From Patiriisocius sp047731265 (GTDB lineage Bacteria; Bacteroidota; Bacteroidia; Flavobacteriales; Flavobacteriaceae), in assembly GCF_047731265.1 (NCBI RefSeq), contig NZ_CP159835.1:806001-870000 (forward strand): a stretch of 64,000 nucleotides of DNA. The letters are read 5' to 3'. A program made the translations under genes and the position numbers. Under the pieces are notes generated by a model. The model saw only the letters and a program-made list of their open reading frames with translations, searched no databases and was not told the origin of the DNA. Below are positions 56,316-64,000 of the stretch, in pieces (within the stretch, counting starts at the first letter, position 1; the number at the start of each line of letters is the position of its first letter).

Positions 56316-57242
56316 ATGAGAATTGATCCCCTAATAAAATCTAAACACCCATTCATAATAGATGGAGGTCTATCAAATGTATTAGAAGAGCAAGGGTGTG
56401 ATTTAAATCATAAATTATGGACTGCTCATTTATTAGAAAAAAATCCTGAGGCTATCATTCAAGCACATTCTGATTATCTTAAATCGGGAGCTCAATGCAT
56501 TACTACATCCAGCTATCAAGCATCTATTCCTGGATTAATCGCTATTGGTTATAACAGAGATACAGCTGAAAAACTTATTATGAAATCTATTCAATTAGCT
56601 GAGGTTGCAATTAAGAGGTCTTTGGAATCAGGTCTTGTTCTTTTTCAACCTCTAATTGCTGCCAGTGTAGGACCTTATGGTGCTTATTTGGCAGATGGCT
56701 CTGAATATCACGGCAATTATGGTGTCACTGATGAAATATTGAGAGCATTTCACCTTGAAAGAATTAGAATATTAGACCGTTCAAATGCAGATATTCTGGC
56801 CTGTGAGACTATTCCAAGTTTTCAAGAAGCAAGAGTGCTTTCAGATCTCTTAAATCATGTTTCCAAACCTGTTTGGATGTCCTTATCGTGCAGAGATGAG
56901 CAACATTTAAATGATGGGTCAAAAATTAAGAACATTGTTTCAATTTTTAGAAATCATCCAAAAGTTTTTGCTATTGGCGTCAATTGTACTAACCCTAAAT
57001 ACATTTCAGGAATAATAAAGTGTATAAAAGCAAACGCAGGTAATAAAAAAATAATTGTGTATCCTAATTCGGGAGAGGCATACAATGCTAAAAGTAAAAC
57101 TTGGTTGGGTATATCAGAACCAAGATTGTTTGTTAAAATGGCAAAAGAATGGTCGAAGTTAGGGGCTCATATTATTGGTGGATGTTGTAGGATTGGTCCT
57201 GAGCATATTAGAAATATTAGTAAGGTTTTAGTCAAAAATTAA
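56316..57242 (+). CDS. mmuM: Homocysteine S-methyltransferase (MmuM-type)
   Basis: MmuM makes methionine from homocysteine with S-methylmethionine or SAM as donor. The 308-residue TIM-barrel protein has IIDGGLSNVLEEQGCDLNHK, ITTSSYQASIPGL, ASVGPYGAYLADGSEYHGNY, LACETIPSFQEARVL and the three zinc Cys: Cys224 in VNCTNP and Cys290-Cys291 in GGCCRIGPEHI. Length is normal. It is isolated, between an IS3 relic and a T9SS tail relic. Confidence 0.92.
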   Translation: MRIDPLIKSKHPFIIDGGLSNVLEEQGCDLNHKLWTAHLLEKNPEAIIQAHSDYLKSGAQCITTSSYQASIPGLIAIGYNRDTAEKLIMKSIQLAEVAIKRSLESGLVLFQPLIAASVGPYGAYLADGSEYHGNYGVTDEILRAFHLERIRILDRSNADILACETIPSFQEARVLSDLLNHVSKPVWMSLSCRDEQHLNDGSKIKNIVSIFRNHPKVFAIGVNCTNPKYISGIIKCIKANAGNKKIIVYPNSGEAYNAKSKTWLGISEPRLFVKMAKEWSKLGAHIIGGCCRIGPEHIRNISKVLVKN

Positions 57243-57479
57243 TGTTGTAAAATCAAAATAAATACTAGCGCTATGTGAAAATGCATTAATCCGCATTTTA
57301 AACTAAACGGCCGCCAGAACCTTAGAAAATATAAACTCGCAGCCTTATTATTATTTTATTAGTCATTAATTTATAAATAATACGATGCCTAACACATCCG
57401 TATTTATATATCGCTCGTCATTAGTATTGGGCACGAGAGCGAACCTACGGCAAACGGTGCTTTCCGATATCTATTACCA

Positions 57480-57759
57480 AGTCTTTTCGCTAACGAAAGT
57501 ATTGGAATAGATGAAACCATTAGTATCACTCCAAATCCAATATCGCTAGGGTATAAAAGCTTTTTAAAACGAGGAAAAAAACCTTTAGAGATTGTGTATA
57601 CTCCTTTTAGGCAAAAAAGTTATTGATCAAACTATTGCCACTAATCGATTAAAATTAAATGGCGTAAAAACGGATGTTTATCTTGTTCAGGTCAAATCAA
57701 ACAATTCAACAACAACAACAAAAGTTAATAATAAGATAATTATTCTGAAATTTCAATAG
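57480..57759 (+). pseudogene. Type IX secretion C-terminal sorting domain relic
   Basis: Two frames together give ESIGIDETISITPNPISLGY, GKKPLEIVYTPFRQKVIDQT, GVKTDVYLVQVKSNNS and NNKIIILKF. This is the type A T9SS sorting-tail pattern (PNP at the start, IYNxxG-like middle, GxYxVxV, then a basic end). A frameshift near 57625 separates them and the passenger protein is missing. It shows the lineage has a T9SS. Confidence 0.6.
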
Positions 57760-57812
57760 CCTATAAAAAAGTGAATTGGAATTGACTAATAATTCGGCTA
57801 TAATAGCTACTC

Positions 57813-59702
57813 TTATTCCGTTAAAGTGGTCTTTAAAACTCCTGTCTTAGGTAAAAAACTTTCAATTAAATTCTCAGAGTGACTCGTTGGTAGAACAGGA
57901 AAATCAAACCAATGTTGCAATTCTTTTTCAAACCCAAGGGTATTTAAGTAACTATCCAAGGCACGATTTAATCCAGCAGTATATATTGGATGATCTGCTC
58001 CTAGTGGATCTTCATGCCATAAATCGTTTTGAGCAAATCCTTCAAAATCAGGCCCCGTTATTTTTATTCCAAAATCTTGAGGGTTTTGACCAATTGGACT
58101 GTGAATGGTAGTTGTAAATTGGTGCCAAAAAGCAGACTGAATACAGTTTTTCTCAAATAATTGCCGTACAACTTCCAGTGAATCAATCGTTTCTTGCTCC
58201 GTTTGCGACGGGAACCCATACATAAGATAAGCATGAACCAGTATTCCTTGCTCAGAAAAATTATGCGTAACTCTCGTAACTTGGGCAATATCAACTCCTT
58301 TTTTCATCTTAGCCAATAATCGGTCTGAGGCTACTTCTAAGCCACCAGTAACAGCAATACAACCAGATTTTTCCATAAGTTGACAGAGCTCTAGCGTAAA
58401 GGTCTTTTCAAATCTAATGTTGGTCCACCAAGTGATGCTTAGATTTCTTTCTAATAATTTTTCTGATAAAGCCCGTAACATTTTGGGGGGTGCCGCCTCA
58501 TCTACAAAATGAAAACCAGTAATACCGGTATCGACAATGATTTTCTCAATTTTATCAACCAAGTCATTTGCCGTAGTGTTTTGGTAATTGCCTATGTAAT
58601 CTAAGGTAACATCACAAAACGAACATTGTTTCCAATAACATCCATGAGAAATAGTCAATTTATTCCATCTCTCATCCGTCCACATACGGTGCATAGGATT
58701 TACTACATCTAAGAAAGACACATATTTTTCAAAAGGCAATCCCGCATAATTGGGTGCAGGTAAGTTTCTATGATGGTAAATAGTGTTTGGGGTTTTGTTC
58801 TTGTAAACCACTCGATTATTTTCAAGCACAAAGGTTCTTTCTAGTTCATTAATGTCAATCGTATCTTCAACATACTTTACTATTTTCAGCAAAGGTCCTT
58901 CTCCATCGTCTAATGAAATAAAATCAATAAACTCAAAAATCCTTGGGTCTTCAAGAGAGCGTAATTCTGTATTGCAATACCCACCTCCAAAAGCTATTTT
59001 AATGGCTGGGAAAAACTGTTTTATAAATTGAGAACAACGCAAAGCTGCAAACAAATTCCCAGGAAAAGGGATGGTAAAACAAACTAAGTCTGGGGTGTGC
59101 TCCTTAATTCGTGCTTCTAAAATGGTAAACATTTCATCTTCAATAAGCGTAGGTTGATAATTTAAAACCTCATCTAATTGATCAAAGCTACTTGCTGAAG
59201 TGGCAATTTGCTCTGCATATTTAGTAAACGAAAAAAACTCATCTACATTTGCTGTAATAAAATCTCCTATTTCTTCGATAAACAAGGTTGCGTGATGCTT
59301 TGCTTTATCTATCACTCCAAGTTCCCCAGCTACCCATTGTATGTCCCTATTGACCTTCATTAACCTATGGCCTATTGGCAAAAAACCGGTCTTCAATATT
59401 TTTTTAGCTGTTCCTATATCCTGTTTTTGCAGAAAAGCAATTACAACATCAACGCTGGAGATGTACCGTTCTTTCTTTTCTCGAATTTGCGGATACTGAA
59501 AATTTCCTAAGTCCTGCGCTTCCTTAAAAATAGCCCGCAAAAAATCACCTGTAAATACCGAGGTGAATAGCTCAATACTTAAGTCCATATGCGCAACAGA
59601 CACCTCTTTTTCTTCTAAAAACCCCTTGATATAAGAAGTTGCTGGATACGCTGTGTTCAATTGCGTAAACGGTGGTGTAACTAATAAGAGTTTTGCTTGC
59701 AT
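57813..59702 (-). CDS. B12-binding-type radical SAM protein
   Basis: The 629-residue protein starts LLLVTPPFTQLNTAYPATSY, has a cobalamin-binding-like Rossmann part (LVCFTIPFPGNLFAALRCSQ, FGGGYCNTELR) and a radical SAM core. The cluster motif is SHGCYWKQCSFCDV, spaced C-x4-C-x2-C instead of the classical C-x3-C-x2-C. GFHFVDEAAPP, GGLEVASDRLLAKMKKGVD and YLMYGFPSQTEQETIDSLE are typical later motifs. I recall CYWGKCxFC-type motifs in other B12 radical SAM proteins, so the spacing is probably genuine. Substrate unknown; no pathway genes adjoin it. Confidence 0.82.
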   Translation of the reverse strand: MQAKLLLVTPPFTQLNTAYPATSYIKGFLEEKEVSVAHMDLSIELFTSVFTGDFLRAIFKEAQDLGNFQYPQIREKKERYISSVDVVIAFLQKQDIGTAKKILKTGFLPIGHRLMKVNRDIQWVAGELGVIDKAKHHATLFIEEIGDFITANVDEFFSFTKYAEQIATSASSFDQLDEVLNYQPTLIEDEMFTILEARIKEHTPDLVCFTIPFPGNLFAALRCSQFIKQFFPAIKIAFGGGYCNTELRSLEDPRIFEFIDFISLDDGEGPLLKIVKYVEDTIDINELERTFVLENNRVVYKNKTPNTIYHHRNLPAPNYAGLPFEKYVSFLDVVNPMHRMWTDERWNKLTISHGCYWKQCSFCDVTLDYIGNYQNTTANDLVDKIEKIIVDTGITGFHFVDEAAPPKMLRALSEKLLERNLSITWWTNIRFEKTFTLELCQLMEKSGCIAVTGGLEVASDRLLAKMKKGVDIAQVTRVTHNFSEQGILVHAYLMYGFPSQTEQETIDSLEVVRQLFEKNCIQSAFWHQFTTTIHSPIGQNPQDFGIKITGPDFEGFAQNDLWHEDPLGADHPIYTAGLNRALDSYLNTLGFEKELQHWFDFPVLPTSHSENLIESFLPKTGVLKTTLTE

Positions 59703-59905
59703 GTGGCAAAGATAGAATTCTTTACAAAGATATTGATGGAAACGTACTCTTTAACAATTGTCTGAATATTTTGGACACTGCTTTGAATAGGGCTTCATTT
59801 TGAATACATCCAGACAAACAAAATCAATCAAATAAAAACGGTAAATGCAGATAACACGGTAGGTAATTAATAAATTCTCAACGTTATTTTTAAAACAAAA
59901 TCTTG

Positions 59906-59913
59906 TAATTTTG
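59906..59913 (+). promoter_or_regulatory. -7 element before the lipase-like gene
   Basis: TAATTTTG matches TAnnTTTG and lies 34 bases before the ATG at 59948. The -33 (GTTA, 19 bases upstream) is weak. Confidence 0.4.
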
Positions 59914-59947
59914 GAATCTAAACTTTTCATCTACTCAAAAGGTTTGC

Positions 59948-61153
59948 ATGCCAAATAAAAAAAACACAGATTCTAAGCTACAAGGAATAACGCGCTTAAT
60001 CATAGATGCTACATTAGAAGTAACAGACCTAGTGGAGGCTATGCACAGACGCATCGTCCATCCACCCTTTTTACCTTCCACCCCTATTCAACATCTCATT
60101 ACTGATATTGCTGGGGCTGGATATAAAAACATTAGATGGGGCACTCAATTTATTGGCAAAGCAGCAGATAAAGCTTTGGGGCGTCTTAACTCTGTGATGG
60201 GTACTATTAAAACAACAGAAAAACGGGAAGTAATGCAATCTGTTTTAAATGGATTGATTGGTGACCATCTTGAGAAAACAAATAATGCTTTAAAGATTAA
60301 TATGCAGTTTAGACATCTTGGAAAAGCATTGCTTATGGATCGTAAAGGTATTTTAGATGCCTACCCCACCGCAAACGGAAAAATCTTATTGATGGTGCAC
60401 GGCTCCTGCATGAATGATATGCAATGGATGCACAAAGAACACAATCACGGTAAGGCGCTAGCAGAGGCATTTGATCAAACGCCTGTATATCTTCATTATA
60501 ACAGCGGTCGCCATATTTCGACCAACGGACAGGAGTTAAATACATTTTTAGAAAAATTGGTGTCGCTATGGCCTGTGGCGGTGAAAGAAATCACCATTGT
60601 TGCGCACAGTATGGGTGGTTTGGTTTCTAGAAGCGCCTTGCATTATGGCCAAGAGCAAAAACAGCCTTGGACAAAGAAACTCAGAAAAATATTCTTTCTT
60701 GGCACGCCGCATCACGGTGCATCATTAGAAAAGGCCGGTAATTATGTTGAAGTCATTTTAAAGGCAATTCCATACGCAAAGCCTTTTGCGCGACTGGCTA
60801 AAATAAGAGGTGCTGGTGTCACAGATTTAAGATATGGGAATCTATTAGACGAGGACTGGCAGGATATAGACCAACATAGTATTCAAGGAGATCAGAGAAC
60901 ACACGTGCCTTTGCCTAAAAAAATAACCTGCTATGGAATCGCGGGTGTTGCAGCAAAAGAGACCGCTTCTAAAACTAAAAAGAGTCTAGGAGATAATTTG
61001 GTAAGCACTAAAAGTGCCTTAGGACAGCATAAAAATCCTGCTAAAAATCTAGATTTTATAAAAGAACACACCTTGATCGCTTATGAGAGTAATCATACAG
61101 ACTTATTAGGCAATCTGGAAGTTTATACTCAGATAAAAAAGTGGATGTGCTAA
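59948..61153 (+). CDS. Lipase-like alpha/beta hydrolase (PGAP1-like)
   Basis: The 401-residue protein has no signal peptide. An N-terminal helical region (about 1-140) precedes the hydrolase fold: GKILLMVHGSCMNDMQW (oxyanion His151-Gly152), ITIVAHSMGGLVSRSALHYG with nucleophile Ser221, and FFLGTPHHGASLEKAGNYVE. These match PGAP1/lipase-class enzymes acting on lipids or esters. The acid is probably in the TDLLGN/late region and the His in ESNHTDLLG. The gene stands alone, just before an IS1595 remnant. Confidence 0.85.
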   Translation: MPNKKNTDSKLQGITRLIIDATLEVTDLVEAMHRRIVHPPFLPSTPIQHLITDIAGAGYKNIRWGTQFIGKAADKALGRLNSVMGTIKTTEKREVMQSVLNGLIGDHLEKTNNALKINMQFRHLGKALLMDRKGILDAYPTANGKILLMVHGSCMNDMQWMHKEHNHGKALAEAFDQTPVYLHYNSGRHISTNGQELNTFLEKLVSLWPVAVKEITIVAHSMGGLVSRSALHYGQEQKQPWTKKLRKIFFLGTPHHGASLEKAGNYVEVILKAIPYAKPFARLAKIRGAGVTDLRYGNLLDEDWQDIDQHSIQGDQRTHVPLPKKITCYGIAGVAAKETASKTKKSLGDNLVSTKSALGQHKNPAKNLDFIKEHTLIAYESNHTDLLGNLEVYTQIKKWMC

Positions 61154-61163
61154 TTTAAGGTTA

Positions 61164-61475
61164 GGCTAAGTTCTAATTTAGATATGTGTTATCGTTGTTA
61201 AAAGCGATATTCTGTGATTCCATCATATTTCAGAGATTTTTTCATCAATAATGACTCCTTAGCCGTGCAAGAGATAACATCATCGCTATATCTTTATTTT
61301 AGAAGATAAAGAAGCTTTGGATACACTAGGGCGTAAAGCAGTTACTTGCCCACATTGTTCAGAAAAGCGTATCCGTGCCAACGTTACGTTTTTAAGAGAT
61401 GTAAGAAGAAAGATATGCTGAATAGTTATTTGTATTGCTTACTGTCAGGCTATAGCATAAGAAAGAGTGCGTTAG
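61164..61475 (+). mobile_element. Second IS1595-type remnant
   Basis: The left end GGCTAAGTTCTAATTTA (61164-61180) shares its first 15 bases with the end of the element at 32277. Downstream, broken frames encode AVTCPHCSEKRIRAN (zinc ribbon) and, after a frame change, YLYCLLSGYSIRKSALE, matching the transposase N-terminus at 32378-32818. The catalytic part and right end are missing. Confidence 0.75.
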
Positions 61476-61524
61476 AACTATATTTTTATTTTTTTACTTC
61501 TTATACTGAAAAATAAATTAATTT

Positions 61525-62024
61525 AAAAACTGTTTCATATGCTCAATTTGAATCATTTGTAAATGAAAATGGCTATATCACTGATGCTGAAAAATACGGA
61601 TGGTCCATCGTTCAAATAGATGTTTATAGTTATACAACGGTAGAGAATGCTACCCAATGGTGTCCATAAAGTTTCTTCTAGAGCACTTCCAGTTACACAG
61701 GTAAGCTTTAATGATGCGGTAGCCTGTTGTGAATGGGCAAAAAAGAGGCTTCCTAGCTATAATGACTATTGGGACATTGTAAAGAATGATACTCGGGTGA
61801 TTGTATTATATAATAAATTCCCGATTTCTGAAGTAGACACCGTAAATATAATTGGCAATGTATGGGACATTACAAAAAATAAAAATTACCACAAGGTACG
61901 ACTTGCTGGCGGCTCACTGTTTTGCTCTGAAAACACCTGCCACGGGACTATTAAGAAAAGAGAACTATTTGTTGATGAAGAAACTGGAAATACAAATATT
62001 GGCTTTTCCGTTATTGATTTATAA
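61525..62024 (+). pseudogene. Formylglycine-generating-enzyme (SUMF1)-like remnant
   Basis: Frames read TVSYAQFESFVNENGYITDA EKYGWSIVQ, then after a frameshift near 61650 LPVTQVSFNDAVACCEWAKK RLPSYNDYW, GNVWDITKNKNY and VRLAGGSLFCSENTCHGTIK, ending TNIGFSVIDL. The order 'V....F..F....GY.T.AEK.GW ... PV..VS..DA..YC.WA.KRLP ... GNVW ... GGS' is that of FGE-sulfatase domains. The N-terminus is missing, so the gene is dead. Confidence 0.7.
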
Positions 62025-62156
62025 ACCAATTTAATGATTTGTAAATATTAAGACCTATGAAGTCGATTCCGTAGTTGGCATAAATTTCGAGGATCTTATT
62101 GTTTTTTCTCTACTCATTTTCTTTTACTTATTTAAAACTAGCAAACGAAAAAACAT

Positions 62157-62190
62157 GAGCCTATACCAACAAAGATATAGGCTCTTTTTA
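62157..62190. terminator. Bidirectional terminator before the Hsp31-like gene end
   Basis: GAGCCTATA (62157-62165) and TATAGGCTC (62176-62184) form a 9-bp stem followed by TTTTTA on the plus strand and ATGTTTTTT on the minus strand. It separates the FGE remnant from the minus-strand DJ-1-like gene. Confidence 0.75.
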
Positions 62191-62203
62191 TATTATATAA
62201 AAA

Positions 62204-62881
62204 CTATTTTGTAGCATCAAATAACTTTTCTGCTACTAGTGTAGAAGAGGCAGGGTTTTGACCCGTGATTAAAGTACCATCTTGCAACACATATTCAGCC
62301 CAGTCCTCTCCTTTTGAGTAAATTCCTCCATTTTCTTGTAAGATGTCCTCCACTAAAAAAGGAACCACGTTTGTTAATCCTACAGCAGCTTCTTCAGAGT
62401 TGGTAAAACCAGTTACTTTTCTACCTTTTACTAAAGGATTTCCATCCATACCTTTTACATTCTGTAAAGCTGCAGGTGCGTGGCAAACAAAAGCAATAGG
62501 CTTTTGTTGCTCATTAAAAGTTTCAATTAATTTGATAGACGTTTTATCTTGAGATAAATCCCATAAAGGACCATGTCCACCTGGATAGAAAACAGCATCA
62601 TAATCTGCAGCGTCAATAGTCGCTAGCTTGTGAGTATTATTAATCTTTTCTTGTGCTTCTTCATCTTTATCAAATCGCTTAGTAAATGCAGTCGCAGCAT
62701 CTTCTGAGTCACTTTTTGGGTCTATAGGTGCTTTGCCTCCTTTTGGTGTCGCCAATGTAATTACTACGCCTTTATCCTTAAGCGTGTAATATGGACCCGC
62801 AAATTCTTCTACCCAAAATCCAGTTTTTTCTCCTGTGTCTCCTAATGTATCGTGTGATGTTAATACAAATAATATCTTCAT
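62204..62881 (-). CDS. DJ-1/PfpI-family protein, Hsp31/glyoxalase III-like
   Basis: The 225-residue protein has ILFVLTSHDTLGDTGEKTGF WVEE (with a Glu in the active-site loop), AVFYPGGHGPLWDL, and the nucleophile elbow FVCHAPAAL with Cys133-His134. ITGQNPASSTLVAEKLFD closes the domain. The insert containing TPKGGKAPIDPKSDSED is typical of the Hsp31 subgroup, which act on methylglyoxal or as stress chaperones. The gene follows the nitroreductase by about 100 bases on the same strand, suggesting a stress-response cluster under the MarR regulator. Confidence 0.88.
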   Translation of the reverse strand: MKILFVLTSHDTLGDTGEKTGFWVEEFAGPYYTLKDKGVVITLATPKGGKAPIDPKSDSEDAATAFTKRFDKDEEAQEKINNTHKLATIDAADYDAVFYPGGHGPLWDLSQDKTSIKLIETFNEQQKPIAFVCHAPAALQNVKGMDGNPLVKGRKVTGFTNSEEAAVGLTNVVPFLVEDILQENGGIYSKGEDWAEYVLQDGTLITGQNPASSTLVAEKLFDATK

Positions 62882-62984
62882 TGTTTTTCTTTATTTAATT
62901 ACTATTTTATTTGTTCTACTATTAATAAAAGCAAGGCTGTTGCTCTTTTTTTGTGCTTTCCATAATTTTTTATCTCAGGAACAA

Positions 62985-63617
62985 TTAGTCCACTATCGTA
63001 ACTAGATCATCCTTACTTTTTCTAACTTTTACCATATCTACTAACCAATCTTCTGAGGCATCTCTATACCCAATTGGAAGCAGCACAGAACTTCGCAATC
63101 CCTTTTCTCTTAATCCGAGAATTGCATCTACAGCATCCGCATCAAACCCTTCCATAGGTGTCGCATCAACTTCCTCAAATGCAGCGGCTGTTAAAGCCGT
63201 TGTAAATGCTATATACGCCTGCTTAGCCGCATGGTTAAAGTTAACCTCTGCATCTTGTTTTGGATATATTTTTAATAGTTGCTTGCGATAATTTTCCCAG
63301 CCTTCATTCTTAAATCCACGAAGCTCGTTTGTAAGGTCAAACATATAATTAATCCTATCTTCTGTATAGGTGTCCCAAGCCGCAAATACCAATAAATGGG
63401 AACATTGAGTAACTACAGATTGATTCCAAGCTACCGGCTTAATCCTTTCCTTTATCGCATCGTTGGTCACCACAAATATTTCAAAAGGTTGCAAGCCACT
63501 AGAGGTTGGAGCTAAACGCGCCGCTTCTAAAATTCTATCTATCTTATCTTGTGGGACTTTTTCGCCATTCATCTTTTTAGTAGCGTATCTCCATTTTAAT
63601 TTTTCTAATAATTCCAT
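62985..63617 (-). CDS. NAD(P)H-dependent nitroreductase-family oxidoreductase (NfsB-like)
   Basis: The 210-residue FMN enzyme has WRYATKKMNGEKVPQDKIDR (Arg/Lys contacting FMN), LEAARLAPTSSGLQPFEIFV, AAKQAYIAFTTALTAAAFEE and GLREKGLRSSVLLPIGYRDA. These enzymes reduce quinones, nitro compounds or enals. It lies 10 bases downstream of the MarR gene, so the two are cotranscribed, probably with MarR controlling detoxification genes. Confidence 0.92.
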   Translation of the reverse strand: MELLEKLKWRYATKKMNGEKVPQDKIDRILEAARLAPTSSGLQPFEIFVVTNDAIKERIKPVAWNQSVVTQCSHLLVFAAWDTYTEDRINYMFDLTNELRGFKNEGWENYRKQLLKIYPKQDAEVNFNHAAKQAYIAFTTALTAAAFEEVDATPMEGFDADAVDAILGLREKGLRSSVLLPIGYRDASEDWLVDMVKVRKSKDDLVTIVD

Positions 63618-63627
63618 GCTGTTTCTT

Positions 63628-64000
63628 TTAATTGTTCTTATTTGATAATACGATGATTAATTCATCCAGTGTTTCTTTTAAACGAACGATATCTGAAAGT
63701 TCAATGTTTTCTGTAAACAATACCTTTAATAATTTGTCAGGAATAGGTGTGGCCTGATTTTTAAGAGCATCTCCTTTTTTGGTTAATTGAATAATAATAC
63801 TTCGTTCATCTTCAATAGAGCGTTTCCTTCTTATTAAGTCAGAGTTTTCCATGCGCTTTAATAGCGGAGAAACCGTATTGGTATTTAAAAGCAATTTTTC
63901 TGAAATGTGATTAACGGTTACACAATTATTCTCCCACAAAACCATCAACACTAAGTATTGAGGATAGGTAATTCCCATTTCATCCAGGTATGGTTTATAT
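63628..64000 (-). CDS. MarR-family regulator (OhrR-like), N-terminus beyond the window
   Basis: The frame is open to the window edge: YKPYLDEMGITYPQYLVLMV LWE is in frame before the internal Met at 63978, so the gene starts outside. NHISEKLLLNTNTVSPLLKR MENSDLIRRKRSIEDERS is the winged helix of the OhrR/MarR group. The redox Cys of OhrR, if present, would lie beyond the edge. It is the first visible gene of the unit with the nitroreductase and probably the DJ-1-like gene. Confidence 0.88.
   Translation of the reverse strand, partial: YKPYLDEMGITYPQYLVLMVLWENNCVTVNHISEKLLLNTNTVSPLLKRMENSDLIRRKRSIEDERSIIIQLTKKGDALKNQATPIPDKLLKVLFTENIELSDIVRLKETLDELIIVLSNKNN

Noticed and set aside
1..64000. Possible alternative genetic code (TGA = Trp)
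   Set aside because: radA ends at TGA exactly at the family's normal C-terminus and bioF ends at TGA directly before the next start; the TGA codons at Trp positions are confined to genes with other lesions.
1..64000. CRISPR arrays, rRNA or tRNA genes, prophage structural genes
   Set aside because: No regularly spaced direct repeats, no conserved rRNA segments, no cloverleaf with a GTTCGAATC-type arm outside coding sequence, and no phage structural proteins were seen.

Overview
The window is AT-rich DNA from a member of the Bacteroidota, most likely family Flavobacteriaceae. The evidence is the gene content (DUF4270 lipoprotein next to glmS, an atpD-atpC pair apart from the other F1Fo genes, a short epsilon subunit, a T9SS C-terminal tail remnant, CrtI/CrtY carotenoid genes, 'QVGIGTxTP' secreted proteins) and promoters of the Bacteroidota TTTG / TAnnTTTG type. 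Three ice-binding-like (DUF3494) genes hint at a cold habitat, but that is inference.

Layout. (1) 1-8.3 kb: a flotillin/NfeD pair, then a biotin locus (bioF, DUF2007, bioD, bioA and a stand-alone ketoacyl synthase). The synthase is separated from bioA by a Coa1-like gene and a wrecked sigma/anti-sigma/outer-membrane module. (2) 8.4-25.2 kb: mostly conserved genes: DUF2975 + HTH, atpDC, a glgA-like/DUF4270/glmS operon facing panC-panD-flippase-like, a response regulator, an esterase-like protein, radA and a CrtI-type desaturase. (3) 25.2-34.2 kb: a UbiA-type prenyltransferase convergent with crtI, small unknown genes, a perfect 46-bp palindrome, and three tandem paralogous DUF3494 genes separated by related decayed spacers. 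One spacer carries a deleted IS1595-type element with terminal repeats and an 8-bp target duplication. (4) 34.7-57.8 kb: an accessory zone of mostly plus-strand single genes (two intact Crp/Fnr regulators and two fragments, LytTR, oxidoreductase, hydrolases, DUF998/DUF4386, YceI, SnoaL-like, lycopene cyclase, MmuM) mixed with many pseudogenes. These include a group II intron reverse transcriptase, two serine hydrolases, a saccharopine-dehydrogenase-like protein, an AraC regulator and an outer-membrane protein. (5) 57.8-64 kb: a B12-type radical SAM protein, a lipase, a second IS1595 remnant, a formylglycine-generating-enzyme remnant, then a DJ-1/Hsp31-like protein, a nitroreductase and a partial MarR regulator.

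How it fits together. BioF, BioA and BioD catalyse successive late steps of biotin synthesis. AtpD/AtpC belong to F1, GlmS feeds the cell envelope and PanC/PanD make pantothenate precursors. The desaturase, the UbiA enzyme and the distant CrtY point to carotenoid synthesis. In the accessory zone a short palindromic box (GACAWWTGTC) recurs just before several unrelated genes, some next to Crp/Fnr genes or their debris; it is a candidate shared operator.

Limits. All calls come from reading the sequence. Family names rest on remembered motifs and no database search was run. Frameshift calls could in principle be sequence errors, although the conserved genes in the same window are intact.
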